From: Limnobacter sp. 130
GTDB lineage: Bacteria; Pseudomonadota; Gammaproteobacteria; Burkholderiales; Burkholderiaceae_B
DNA: 64,000 nt
Assembly (NCBI RefSeq): GCF_902506325.1
Contig: NZ_LR732328.1
Span: 1,175,071-1,239,070, forward strand
Direction: 5' to 3'
A program made the translations under genes and the position numbers. Position 1 is the stretch's first letter. Every line of letters begins with the position of its first letter. The notes under the pieces were generated by a model that was not told where the DNA came from, searched no databases, and saw nothing but the letters and a program-made list of their open reading frames with translations. Below, in pieces: positions 46,283 to 55,195 of this stretch.

Positions 46283-47572
46283 TTAGGCAACGGCCAAGGC
46301 CTCGCCCTTCTTGGAAGAAATTCCAGTAAATGCGAAATCCAGCTCAGGCTGTTTGCCGTTCATGATTGAAGCAATTGAACGACCTGAGCCACAAGAGTGA
46401 GTCCAGCCGAGCGTGCCATGGCCAGTATTGAGGTACAGGTTTGAAATTTTGGACACGCCAATGTAGGGCACGTTGGATGGCGTGGCAGGGCGCAAACCGG
46501 TCCAGTACACGGCCTTCTCGGGGTCGGCCATGCCGGGGAACAGTTCCATGACGCGGCGGGTAATGGCCTTGCAACGCACATCGTTCAATTCCGTGCTGTA
46601 GCCATTCAATTCGGCGGTGCCGGCAATGCGCAACTTGTCGCCCAAACGGCTGAACACCAGCTTGTACTCGTCGTCGGTCAGGCTAACCTGGGGCGCCTTG
46701 CTCGCATCGTCGATCTGCAAAGTAGCTGAATAGCCCTTGGCAGGGTAAATCAACAAATCCACGCCCAAGTCTTTTACCAGCATTGGGCTGTAACTGCCCA
46801 TGCACAGCAAGTACTTGTCGGCTTTCAGTACTTGAACCTGACCATCAGCGCCGCGTACACGCACACCGCTGATTTGGCCACCTTCAGTGTCCAGGCCCAG
46901 AATGGCTGTGTCGTATTTGAACTCAACGCCTTTGGCTGCACACAGCTTGGACAGGTTTTGCGTAAACACGTGTGCATCGCCGCTTTCATCTGCATCGGTG
47001 AATGTTGCACCGGCAATTTTGTCTTTCACAGTGGCCAAGGCGGGCTCAAGGCGGACAGCTTCTTCAGCGCTGATCACTTTGCGATCACAGCCGAATTCAC
47101 GCATGATTTCAGCAGGTTCCAGGGCATCATCAAATTCTTGCTGGTTGGTGTAAAAGTGCAGAATGCCCTTGGTCAGGCAGTTGTATTCAATACCAGTCTC
47201 GGTACGCAATTCTTGCAGGGTGTCGCGGCTGAAAGTGCCCAAATTCACCATTTGAATGATGTTGTGACGAGTTTTTTCAGGGGTACATTCGCGCAGAAAC
47301 TGCATGCCCCAGCGCCATTGGCGTGCATCTGCGCGCAAGCGGAACAGCAGCGGCGCATCTTCGCGCATTAGCCACTTCAGCACTTTTTTCGGCGCACCGG
47401 GGTTGGCCCAGGGTTCGGCATGAGAAACTGAAATTTGGCCGCCATTGGCAAAGGAAGTTTCCATGCCGGCTGCAGGCTGACGATCCACCACGGTGACGTC
47501 AAAACCTTCTTTTTTCAAAAACCAGGCGGAAGTAATGCCGGTAACACCAGCACCAAGAACAATAGCTTTCAT
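46283..47572 (-). CDS. dadA: DadA-family D-amino acid dehydrogenase, glycine riboswitch-controlled
   Basis: A 429-residue FAD protein oxidising D-amino acids to keto acids at the membrane. It starts with the FAD loop IVLGAGVTGITSAWFLKKEG and has FANGGQISVSHAEPWANP, typical of DadA, then GLRPATPSNVPYIGVSKISN and LNTGHGTLGWTHSCGSG at the end. Its leader holds a tandem glycine riboswitch, so the natural substrate may include glycine or the gene may serve glycine catabolism. That link is inference; DadA itself classically acts on D-alanine. ATG 47572 is the family start. Confidence 0.9.
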   Translation of the reverse strand: MKAIVLGAGVTGITSAWFLKKEGFDVTVVDRQPAAGMETSFANGGQISVSHAEPWANPGAPKKVLKWLMREDAPLLFRLRADARQWRWGMQFLRECTPEKTRHNIIQMVNLGTFSRDTLQELRTETGIEYNCLTKGILHFYTNQQEFDDALEPAEIMREFGCDRKVISAEEAVRLEPALATVKDKIAGATFTDADESGDAHVFTQNLSKLCAAKGVEFKYDTAILGLDTEGGQISGVRVRGADGQVQVLKADKYLLCMGSYSPMLVKDLGVDLLIYPAKGYSATLQIDDASKAPQVSLTDDEYKLVFSRLGDKLRIAGTAELNGYSTELNDVRCKAITRRVMELFPGMADPEKAVYWTGLRPATPSNVPYIGVSKISNLYLNTGHGTLGWTHSCGSGRSIASIMNGKQPELDFAFTGISSKKGEALAVA

Positions 47573-47594
47573 GAGAATAGGCTCCACGAACAGT

Positions 47595-47631
47595 AAAAAG
47601 GGCTTTCGGCAAACCATTTGCCTTGTAGCCC
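47595..47631 (-). terminator. Terminator in the glycine riboswitch expression platform
   Basis: On the minus strand GGGCT (47627-47631) pairs with AGCCC (47600-47604) around an inner GGCAAA/TTTGCC hairpin, followed by five U. The left arm lies next to the P1 end of aptamer 2, so glycine binding could prevent termination, the usual on-switch logic. Confidence 0.7.
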
Positions 47632-47826
47632 CTCTCTGTCCATTTGCCTGAAAGATTCACAACGGGTTGCGTTGCTTGCCTCTTCGGCGGCTGTACCTAC
47701 GCGGCGATTGGCCGCGCACAGCGCTCTCCAGATTTGAATTTCTGAACCTGTACTGAAGCCTGAGCGTTCATGGGGATTGCGCCTTCGGCGAACCGGCAAA
47801 CATACATGCCAGTTACTCTCCAGATT
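47622..47826 (-). promoter_or_regulatory. Tandem glycine riboswitch upstream of dadA
   Basis: Two aptamers are visible on the minus strand. Aptamer 1 (about 47740-47826) has CTGGAGAG, the core CGCCGAAGGCGCAA and CGCTCAGGC. Aptamer 2 (about 47622-47732) has CTGGAGAG, GCCGCCGAAGAGGCAA and TTTCAGGCAAATGGACAG. These GGAGAG, GCCGAAG-GGCAA and TCAGGCAAA-GGACAG boxes are the glycine riboswitch consensus, and the tandem layout is the common form. A terminator follows directly. Confidence 0.9.
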
Positions 47827-47858
47827 CAACCTTCGATTGTACTCCTGTGAATCTGGAG
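47818..47858. repeat. 11-bp inverted repeat overlapping the glycine aptamer 1 start
   Basis: CTCCAGATTCA (47818-47828) and TGAATCTGGAG (47848-47858) pair perfectly with a 19-base spacer. The inner arm contains the GGAG of aptamer 1 (on the minus strand CTGGAGAG), so this helix would compete with aptamer folding or mark the mscL transcript end. No U tract follows. Confidence 0.6.
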
Positions 47859-47871
47859 AAGCCAGTCTAAA

Positions 47872-48312
47872 TTACTTCTTCAATGAGTCACGAATTTCAC
47901 GCAACAACAGAACGTCCTCGGGCGTGGGGGGAGGTGCAGCGGGCGCTGCAGGCTCCTCTTTGGCCAAGGAAGCGGTGAGCTTGGCCACCTGACGTACCAT
48001 CATGAAAATAATGAAGGCCAAAATGATGAAGTTGATCAATACAGACACGAAGTTGCCATACGCCAACACAGGAACTCCAGCAGCTTTTACCGCAACCAGT
48101 GTGGGCTCTACTCCCGCGGGCAGTTCTGTCAAGGGAAGGTACAAGTTTGAGAAATCAAGCTTGCCAAAAATACGTCCCACGATCGGCATGATCAAGTCGT
48201 CCACCAAACTTTTCACAATGCCGCTGAACGCCCCACCAATAATCACCGCCACGGCCAAATCAACCACATTGCCTTTTACTGCAAACGCCTTGAAGTCTTT
48301 GAGCAAACTCAC
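47872..48312 (-). CDS. mscL: Large-conductance mechanosensitive channel
   Basis: A homopentameric inner-membrane channel that opens under osmotic downshock. The 146-residue protein has the N-terminal amphipathic helix ([20 protein letters not shown]), gate helix TM1 with [22 protein letters not shown]2 (ISVLI-type [19 protein letters not shown]) and a C-terminal bundle ending [13 protein letters not shown] 48312 is chosen: GGAGG lies four bases upstream and homologues begin there. Confidence 0.93.
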   Translation of the reverse strand: MSLLKDFKAFAVKGNVVDLAVAVIIGGAFSGIVKSLVDDLIMPIVGRIFGKLDFSNLYLPLTELPAGVEPTLVAVKAAGVPVLAYGNFVSVLINFIILAFIIFMMVRQVAKLTASLAKEEPAAPAAPPPTPEDVLLLREIRDSLKK

Positions 48313-48453
48313 GTTGCCTCCTGTTGAGTGTATACAAATGTAAAAGTCCAATACCCGCGCAGATTATCGCCGTGGATTCCTTTCAGGGCAATACGGCAGG
48401 TGCACGGTGGTGATAAAATCGCACCTCTTTGATTCAACAACAGAAAGTGAGCC

Positions 48454-49179
48454 ATGGCAGGACACAGTAAATGGGCCAACATTCAGCACCGCAAAAACCG
48501 CCAAGATGAAAAGCGCGGCAAGGTGTGGACCAAAATCATTCGTGAAGTCAGCGTGGCAGCCCGAGTGGGCGGCGGCGATGTGGCCACGAACCCGCGTTTG
48601 CGCCTGGCCATGGAAAAAGCGGCTGACGCCAACATGCCCAAGGACAACGTGCAACGGGCCATTGCAAAAGCCACTGGCGAAGCCGAGGGCGTAAATTACG
48701 AGGAAATTCGCTACGAAGGTTATGGTGTGGGTGGCGCAGCCGTCATTATTGACTGCATGACCGACAACAAAGTACGCACCGTGGCCGAAGTTCGCCATGC
48801 GCTGACCAAGCACGGCGGCAATTTGGGTACCGACGGCTCGGTATCGTTCATGTTCAAGCACTGTGGGCAATTCATTTTCGCGCCAGGCCACAGCGAAGAC
48901 GCGATTATGGAAGTTGCTCTTGAAAACGGTGGTGACGACGTGGTGACATCGGAGGACGGTGTAATCGAAGTGACCTGCCCCGTGCCCGAGTTTCACACCC
49001 TGAAAACTGCATTTGAAGCCGCCGACATGAAGTTCGAAAACGCGGAACTGACCATGAAGCCAGCCAGCGAAACCGAACTGGAAGGCGACGATGCCGTTCG
49101 CATGCAGAAGATTATTGACATGCTGGAGGACCTGGACGACGTGCAGCAGGTTTACACCAACGTGATCATCAACGAATAA
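48454..49179 (+). CDS. yebC: YebC/PmpR family transcriptional or translational regulator
   Basis: A 241-residue protein with the three YebC domains: [20 protein letters not shown] start, [20 protein letters not shown], and the acidic C-terminal. The family was described as DNA-binding regulators and more recently as aiding ribosomes through proline runs. First gene of a 14-gene co-directional run ending at bioB. AAAGTGAG is upstream of the ATG. Confidence 0.93.
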   Translation: MAGHSKWANIQHRKNRQDEKRGKVWTKIIREVSVAARVGGGDVATNPRLRLAMEKAADANMPKDNVQRAIAKATGEAEGVNYEEIRYEGYGVGGAAVIIDCMTDNKVRTVAEVRHALTKHGGNLGTDGSVSFMFKHCGQFIFAPGHSEDAIMEVALENGGDDVVTSEDGVIEVTCPVPEFHTLKTAFEAADMKFENAELTMKPASETELEGDDAVRMQKIIDMLEDLDDVQQVYTNVIINE

Positions 49180-49200
49180 AAAGTACGGAGCATTACACAC

Positions 49201-50472
49201 ATGAAAATTTTGGTGATTGGATCAGGTGGCCGCGAACACGCCATGGCGTGGCGCATTTGCCAAACTCCCGGCGTAACGAAAGTATTTGTTGCTCCCGGCA
49301 ATGGTGGCACTGCCCTTGAAGCCAAAATGGAAAATGTGGCCATCAGCGACCTGGCCGAACTGGCCGACTTCGCGACCAAAGAACAGGTACACCTTACTGT
49401 GGTGGGCCCGGAAGCCCCCTTGGCCGCGGGTGTGGTCGATTTGTTCCGCCAACGTGGCTTGCGTATTTTTGGCCCAGCCAAATTGGCCGCTCAACTGGAA
49501 AGCTCGAAGGACTACGCCAAAGCCTTCATGAAGCGGCACAAAATTCCCACCGCAGAATACGAAACATTCACCGACGCGGCCAAGGCCCACGACTACGTGA
49601 ACGCCAAGGGTGCACCCATTGTGATCAAAGCCGATGGTTTGGCTGCGGGCAAAGGCGTTGTTGTCGCCATGAGCCTGGAAGAAGCCCACCAGGCCATTGA
49701 CGACATGTTGCTGGGCAACAGCATGGGCAGTGCCGGTTCACGCGTGGTGGTTGAAGAGTTTCTTGAAGGCGAAGAAGCCAGCTTCATCGTGATGGTCGAC
49801 GGAGTGAACGCCTTGGCCATGGCCAGCAGCCAAGACCACAAACGCCTTCTGGATGGCGACCTGGGCCCCAACACGGGCGGTATGGGTGCTTACAGCCCAG
49901 CACCGGTGGTTACGCCCACCATGCACGCCCGCGTCATGCGCGAAGTCATTTACCCCACCATTGCCGGCATGAAAAAAGACGGCCTGGTGTACACCGGCTT
50001 TTTGTACGCCGGCCTGATGATCGACGACAAAAACGACATCAAAGTGCTGGAATTCAACTGCCGCATGGGCGACCCCGAAACCCAACCCATCATGATGCGC
50101 TTGAAAAGCGACTTCGTGAATTTGCTCGACCATGCCATTGATGGCACGCTCGACCAAGTGGAAGCCGAATGGGACCGCCGCACCGCGCTGGGCGTGGTGA
50201 TTGCCGCCCACAACTACCCACAAACCCCGCGCGCAGGCGATGAAATCACCTTGCGTGCCGAAGCCAGCGACGAGGCCGTTGTATTCCATGCGGGTACCGT
50301 TGAGCAAAACGGAAAAGCGGTTACCTCCGGTGGTCGTGTGTTGTGCGCAACCGCATTGGGCGACACCGTGCGCCAAGCCCAGGCCAAAGCCTATGAACTG
50401 GTCGACACCATCAGTTTCGACGGCATGCAGTTCCGTAGCGACATCGGCTACCGGGCAATCAATCGCAAGTAA
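49201..50472 (+). CDS. purD: Phosphoribosylamine-glycine ligase
   Basis: Second step of purine synthesis, ATP-dependent joining of glycine to phosphoribosylamine. The 423-residue ATP-grasp protein starts KILVIGSGGREHAMAWRI and has VGPEAPLAAGVVD, KADGLAAGKGVVVA, LEGEEASFIVMVDG, QDHKRLLDGDLGPNTGGMGA and FNCRMGDPETQ. It follows yebC by 21 bases. Confidence 0.97.
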   Translation: MKILVIGSGGREHAMAWRICQTPGVTKVFVAPGNGGTALEAKMENVAISDLAELADFATKEQVHLTVVGPEAPLAAGVVDLFRQRGLRIFGPAKLAAQLESSKDYAKAFMKRHKIPTAEYETFTDAAKAHDYVNAKGAPIVIKADGLAAGKGVVVAMSLEEAHQAIDDMLLGNSMGSAGSRVVVEEFLEGEEASFIVMVDGVNALAMASSQDHKRLLDGDLGPNTGGMGAYSPAPVVTPTMHARVMREVIYPTIAGMKKDGLVYTGFLYAGLMIDDKNDIKVLEFNCRMGDPETQPIMMRLKSDFVNLLDHAIDGTLDQVEAEWDRRTALGVVIAAHNYPQTPRAGDEITLRAEASDEAVVFHAGTVEQNGKAVTSGGRVLCATALGDTVRQAQAKAYELVDTISFDGMQFRSDIGYRAINRK

Positions 50473-50487
50473 TCAGGACTCACAAAC

Positions 50488-51399
50488 ATGACACCAGCTG
50501 AGCTGAATCAGGTGAAACAATACCTTCAAGGGCTTCAAGCCAGCATTGTTGAAGGCATTGGTCAGTTTGAAAGCAAGCCGTTTTTGAACGACTCCTGGGA
50601 ACGTGCCGAGGGTGGTGGCGGTTGCAGCCGTGTACTGGAAGAAGGCAGTTTGCTTGAACGTGGTGGCGTTAACTTCAGCCACGTGATGGGCGACAAATTG
50701 CCCGGCTCGGCCACAGCCAGCCGCCAAGGCTTGGCTGGCGCCAGCTTTGAAGCCATGGGCGTTTCCCTGGTATTTCACCCCCGCAACCCCTATGTGCCCA
50801 CCGTGCACATGAATGTACGCCTGTTTGCAGCCACCACAGTGGAAGGTGAATCGGTGTGGTGGTTCGGCGGCGGCATGGATTTGACCCCCTATTACGGATT
50901 CGAGGAAGACGCAAAGCACTTTCACCAAAGCTGTAAAAATGCGCTCGATCCGTTCGGTGCGCATTACCACGCCAAATTCAAGAAATGGTGCGACGAATAT
51001 TTTTACCTGAAACACCGCAAAGAACCGCGCGGCGTGGGTGGCGTGTTTTTCGATGACTTTTCCGAGCTGGGGTTCGAACAAAGTTTCGCGATGACCCGCA
51101 GCGTAGGCGATGCCTTCCTGAAAGGCTACTTGCCCATTGTAGAGCGTCGCATGAACATGGCCTACGGCGAACGTGAACGCGACTTTCAGGCCTATCGCCG
51201 TGGTCGCTATGTGGAATTCAATTTGGTATTCGACCGGGGCACACTGTTTGGCCTGCAAAGCGGCGGGCGCACTGAATCCATTTTGATGAGCATGCCCCCA
51301 CAAGTGAAATGGCGCTACGACTGGCAACCCGAAGCGGGTAGTGCCGAAGCAAGGCTGTACACCGATTTTTTGGTGGACAAAGACTGGTTGGTTGCCTGA
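50488..51399 (+). CDS. hemF: Oxygen-dependent coproporphyrinogen III oxidase
   Basis: Aerobic step in haem synthesis, coproporphyrinogen III to protoporphyrinogen IX. The 303-residue protein shows [51 protein letters not shown] and [20 protein letters not shown]. It lies 15 bases after purD. Its presence suggests an aerobic lifestyle. Confidence 0.97.
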   Translation: MTPAELNQVKQYLQGLQASIVEGIGQFESKPFLNDSWERAEGGGGCSRVLEEGSLLERGGVNFSHVMGDKLPGSATASRQGLAGASFEAMGVSLVFHPRNPYVPTVHMNVRLFAATTVEGESVWWFGGGMDLTPYYGFEEDAKHFHQSCKNALDPFGAHYHAKFKKWCDEYFYLKHRKEPRGVGGVFFDDFSELGFEQSFAMTRSVGDAFLKGYLPIVERRMNMAYGERERDFQAYRRGRYVEFNLVFDRGTLFGLQSGGRTESILMSMPPQVKWRYDWQPEAGSAEARLYTDFLVDKDWLVA

Positions 51400-51402
51400 C
51401 CC

Positions 51403-52053
51403 ATGGCCAGCCGGCAAATTTGCATCATCGGCGGCACGTTCAACCCCATCCACATGGGGCATTTGCAAATGGCACGCTCGGCGCAGGCCCAATGCATGGC
51501 AGACGAGGTGTGGTTCCTGCCCGCGGGCCAACCCTGGCAAAAGCCCAATTCTGACCTGCCCCCCGCAGATATTCGCAAACACTTGGTTGAACTTGCCATT
51601 GAAGGCGTGCATTCCTGGCGTGTAGAGCCTTTTGAGCTTGAACACCAGGGCCCCACCTACACGGTGGATACCCTGGAAAAGCTGTCTGACCTGCACCCCG
51701 ATTGCAAATTCTCATTTGTGATTGGTGCCGACCAACTGGCCAACCTGACCAGCTGGAAGCATTGGCAAAGCCTGTTCGATTACGCCCGCATCGGCGTGGT
51801 GGACCGCACGCAATGGGGCGACTTTCAAGTGCCCGAGGCTTTAAAACGACACTTGCTTCAAGACCGTTTGTTTCGCATCCCCATGCCCAGCGTGAACATC
51901 AGTTCAACCCAAATTCGCCGGCAGTTTGAGCTTCTGCACTCAGGCAATACCGAGGTTCGGGAAACGGCAAGATTCAAATTAGAAGCCAGCCTGCCCACCG
52001 CCGTGTTCAAGTACCTGACACAGCACCCAGTTTATGGTCGCGCCCAACCCTGA
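51403..52053 (+). CDS. nadD: Nicotinate-mononucleotide adenylyltransferase
   Basis: Adenylates nicotinate mononucleotide in NAD synthesis, completing the pathway begun by nadB, nadA and nadC in this window. The 216-residue nucleotidyltransferase has IIGGTFNPIHMGHLQMA, FVIGADQLANLTSWKHW and the C-terminal ISSTQIRRQF. ATG 51403 is three bases after the hemF stop. Confidence 0.94.
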   Translation: MASRQICIIGGTFNPIHMGHLQMARSAQAQCMADEVWFLPAGQPWQKPNSDLPPADIRKHLVELAIEGVHSWRVEPFELEHQGPTYTVDTLEKLSDLHPDCKFSFVIGADQLANLTSWKHWQSLFDYARIGVVDRTQWGDFQVPEALKRHLLQDRLFRIPMPSVNISSTQIRRQFELLHSGNTEVRETARFKLEASLPTAVFKYLTQHPVYGRAQP

Positions 52054-52095
52054 AAGTTGTTAGAATTCAGGCAATTAACAAACCTTTGGAATTGC

Positions 52096-52518
52096 ATGGA
52101 ATTGCGTAAATTGCAGCGCGTGGTCATCGACGCGCTAGAAGACATCAAGGCACAAGATATCGCCATATTCGACACGACTCACCTCACCGGAGTTTTTGAC
52201 CGGGTCATCATTGCATCAGCCTCATCAAACCGCCAAACACGTGCTTTGGCCAACAATGTGCGCGAAAAAACCAAGGAAGCAGGTGGTGAAGTGCTCAGCA
52301 CCGAGGGCGAGGACACAGGTGAATGGGTACTGGTCGACCTGGGCGACGTGGTGGTTCACCTGATGCAACCCGCCATCCGCGAATACTACAATCTGGAAGA
52401 AATTTGGGGTGACAAGCCCGTGCGCGTGAAACTGAACCCGCACAGCTTGAGCAAGCCCATGCCTGGCGTGGACTACTTCCCGCAGCAGGCCGAAGCATAT
52501 TCAAGCCAGTACAACTAA
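52096..52518 (+). CDS. rsfS: Ribosome silencing factor
   Basis: Binds L14 of the 50S subunit and blocks subunit joining in stationary phase. The 140-residue protein has IVIDALEDIKAQDIAIFD-type N-terminus (VVIDALEDIKAQDIAIFDTT), FDRVIIASASSNRQTRALA, GEWVLVDLGDVVVHLM and REYYNLEEIWGDKP. ATG 52096 fits the family start. Between nadD and rlmH as in most betaproteobacteria. Confidence 0.95.
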   Translation: MELRKLQRVVIDALEDIKAQDIAIFDTTHLTGVFDRVIIASASSNRQTRALANNVREKTKEAGGEVLSTEGEDTGEWVLVDLGDVVVHLMQPAIREYYNLEEIWGDKPVRVKLNPHSLSKPMPGVDYFPQQAEAYSSQYN

Positions 52519-52530
52519 GTCATTTAGGCT

Positions 52531-53001
52531 TTGAAAATCCACGTCATCGCCCTGTCTCACAAAATTGAGCCATGGGCGCAACAAGCGGTTGATCAGTTCC
52601 AGAAACGTTTCCCGAACGACTGGAAACTGACCATCAAAGAACTGAAACCTGAAGACCGTTCTGCGGGCAAGCCTGTGGACCAAATTCTCGCCAAGGAAGC
52701 CGAGCGCATTCGTGCGGCCATACCCGGCGGCGCCCGTGTGCTTGCGCTGGATGAAAGGGGCGAGCGCCACACCAGCAAGGCCCTGGCTGAGCAGCTTCAA
52801 AAATGGCACAACAGCAGTGAAACCCTGTGCCTGCTGATTGGCAGCGCCGATGGCCTGGACGAAACCCTGAAAAAACAATGCCAAGGCATGTGGCGGCTTT
52901 CCGACCTTACCCTGCCCCATGCACTGGCCCGTGTTTTATTGGTGGAAGCTTTGTACCGCGCATTTTCCATTACCATTGGGCATCCGTACCACCGCGAATA
53001 A
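52531..53001 (+). CDS. rlmH: 23S rRNA (pseudouridine1915-N3)-methyltransferase
   Basis: A SPOUT methyltransferase of 156 residues that modifies helix 69. It has the KIHVIALSHKIEPW start, LALDERGERHTSKALAEQL, CLLIGSADGLDE and LTLPHALARVLLVEALYRAF-type knot with GHPYHRE at the C-terminus. The start codon is TTG at 52531 with only a short AGG three bases before; no ATG precedes the conserved sequence. Confidence 0.95.
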   Translation: MKIHVIALSHKIEPWAQQAVDQFQKRFPNDWKLTIKELKPEDRSAGKPVDQILAKEAERIRAAIPGGARVLALDERGERHTSKALAEQLQKWHNSSETLCLLIGSADGLDETLKKQCQGMWRLSDLTLPHALARVLLVEALYRAFSITIGHPYHRE

Positions 53002-53009
53002 ATCCCACA

Positions 53010-53672
53010 ATGAACACACCTGTTCGCCCCCAACACAGTGGCTTACCCGCCCAGGTTTGGCTTGCTTCACGCAGTCCCCGCCGCCTTGAATTGCTTCAAA
53101 CACTCGGAATTCAGGTTGAGGTGTTTCTGGCCCAAAACACCCCGGAAGCCGAGGCACTTGAAGCGCCCTTCGAGAATGAAGACCCTTTGCTGTACGTGCA
53201 GCGTGTTACCCAATTAAAACTGGACACTGCATTGAACGCCATGCGCGAGCAGGGTTTGAGTGGATTGGTTTTAGCCGCTGATACCACTGTGGCGCTACAC
53301 GGCGTCATTCTGGGCAAACCACAAGGCGCCGCCGAAGCATTCGACATGCTAAGCAGCCTTTCCAACACCACCCACGAAGTTCACACCGCGGTGGCGGGCG
53401 CCTGGCTTAATACGCACGGTGCCACTACAACAATGACAAACACCGTACAAACGTCCCACGTGGAGTTTTCAACACTTCCCGACACCTTCATCCAGGCCTA
53501 CATTTCCAGTGGCGAACCTTTCGACAAAGCAGGTGCTTACGGCATTCAGGGGATCGCAGGGCAATACGTTCGTCACATTTCCGGCAGTCATTCTGGCATT
53601 ATGGGTTTACCACTGTTTGAAACGAGCGAATTGATGCGCCATATCCAAACAGTGGCCCAGAAAAGCAACTGA
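53010..53672 (+). CDS. maf: Maf-family nucleoside triphosphate pyrophosphatase
   Basis: Hydrolyses non-canonical or regular nucleoside triphosphates, a house-cleaning or septum-related role. The 220-residue protein has WLASRSPRRLELLQTLGI, VLAADTTVALHGVILGKP, TTHEVHTAVAG and GAYGIQGIAGQYVRHISGSH. The DTTV rather than DTVV loop is a minor variation. The ATG overlaps the rlmH end region closely (8 bases apart). Confidence 0.93.
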   Translation: MNTPVRPQHSGLPAQVWLASRSPRRLELLQTLGIQVEVFLAQNTPEAEALEAPFENEDPLLYVQRVTQLKLDTALNAMREQGLSGLVLAADTTVALHGVILGKPQGAAEAFDMLSSLSNTTHEVHTAVAGAWLNTHGATTTMTNTVQTSHVEFSTLPDTFIQAYISSGEPFDKAGAYGIQGIAGQYVRHISGSHSGIMGLPLFETSELMRHIQTVAQKSN

Positions 53673-53710
53673 GCTACAACAAGAATCGATTAATACCCAA
53701 GAAGCAAAAG

Positions 53711-55189
53711 ATGATCAACGAACAAATACTGGTGAACGTGACACCGCAGGAAACGCGCGTGGCCATTGTTCAGCACGGTGCTGTGCAAGAACTTCACATT
53801 GAGCGAACTTCGACCCGCGGCATTGTGGGCAATGTGTACCTGGGCAAAGTGGTGCGCGTACTGCCCGGCATGCAATCGGCCTTTGTGGACATTGGCCTGG
53901 AGCGCGCTGCGTTTTTGCACGTGGCTGATTTGTGGGAACACCGCACCTACAACCACCACCAATCCAAACAAAATGGCAACCCGCCACCCGCCATTGAAAA
54001 AATGGTGTTCGAGGGGCAAACCATTATTGTGCAGGTGAGCAAAGACCCGCTGGGTACCAAAGGTGCACGGCTGACCACGCAAATCAGCCTGGCCGGCCGC
54101 ATGCTGGTGCACCTGCCACAAGACCCACACATTGGCGTTTCGCAGCGCATTGAAAACGAAGGCGAGCGAGAGGAATTGCGCGCCAAATTAACCCGCTTGC
54201 TGCCCGAAAATACCGGCGGCTTCATCATTCGGACCCACGCAGAAGAAGCCACCGATGAAGAGCTGACTGCAGATGTGAATTACCTGCGCACACGCTGGCG
54301 TGAAATGCTGGAATTGACCCGCACCAAGCCAGCGCCCAGCCTAATCTATGAAGACCTGACCATGGCCCAACGCGTGGTGCGCGACCTAGTCAGCGTGGAC
54401 ACGCAGGCAATTTTGGTTGATTCGAAAGAAACGCTGAAAAACCTGCTGACCTTCGCTGAAACCTACGCACAGGAAACCAAAGACCGCCTGCAACTACACC
54501 AGGGCGAACGGCCACTGTTTGAGCTGTACAACATTGAAGACGAGTTGCAAAAGGCCCTTGGGCGACGGGTGGAATTGAAATCGGGCGGCTATGTGATCAT
54601 TGATCAAACCGAAGCGCTCACCACCATCGACGTGAACACCGGTGGCTTTATTGGCGCACGCAATTTTGAAGAAACTGTTTTTAAAACCAATCTGGAAGCT
54701 GCACATGCCATCGCACGCCAACTGCGTCTGCGCAATTTGGGTGGCATTATCGTGATCGATTTCATCGACATGAGCACCGACGAACACAAAAAGGCGGTGC
54801 TGAACGAATTGCAAAAAGCGCTGGGCCGCGACCGTGCCCGCACCAGCGTCACCGACTTTTCTGCCCTGGGCCTGGTCGAAATGACCCGCAAACGCACCCG
54901 TGAAAGCCTGGCGCATTTGCTGTGTGAGCCCTGCCCCAGCTGCCAAGGCAAGGGGCAAGTTAAAACTGCACAAACTGTGGCTTACGAAATCATGCGGGAA
55001 ATTGTGCGGGAAAGCCGCCAGTTCAACCCCAAGGAATTTCGCATTCTTGCCAGCCCTGCCGTGATCGACCTGTTTCTGGAAGAAGAGGCGCAACACCTGG
55101 GCATGCTTGAAGAATTTGTGGGCAAGCCGATTACCTTGCAAGTTGATAATCTGTTTGTGCAGGAACACTACGACATTATTTTGACCTGA
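53711..55189 (+). CDS. rng: Ribonuclease G
   Basis: Endoribonuclease maturing 16S rRNA 5' ends and degrading mRNA. The 492-residue protein has an N-terminal S1 domain (VGNVYLGKVVRVLPGMQSAF), catalytic region TIDVNTGGFIGARNFEETV with IIVIDFIDM, and the zinc-link CEPCPSCQGKG. It lacks the long C-terminal scaffold of RNase E, so the RNase G name is preferred. Six bases separate it from bioF. Confidence 0.93.
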   Translation: MINEQILVNVTPQETRVAIVQHGAVQELHIERTSTRGIVGNVYLGKVVRVLPGMQSAFVDIGLERAAFLHVADLWEHRTYNHHQSKQNGNPPPAIEKMVFEGQTIIVQVSKDPLGTKGARLTTQISLAGRMLVHLPQDPHIGVSQRIENEGEREELRAKLTRLLPENTGGFIIRTHAEEATDEELTADVNYLRTRWREMLELTRTKPAPSLIYEDLTMAQRVVRDLVSVDTQAILVDSKETLKNLLTFAETYAQETKDRLQLHQGERPLFELYNIEDELQKALGRRVELKSGGYVIIDQTEALTTIDVNTGGFIGARNFEETVFKTNLEAAHAIARQLRLRNLGGIIVIDFIDMSTDEHKKAVLNELQKALGRDRARTSVTDFSALGLVEMTRKRTRESLAHLLCEPCPSCQGKGQVKTAQTVAYEIMREIVRESRQFNPKEFRILASPAVIDLFLEEEAQHLGMLEEFVGKPITLQVDNLFVQEHYDIILT

Positions 55190-55195
55190 ACGCCG

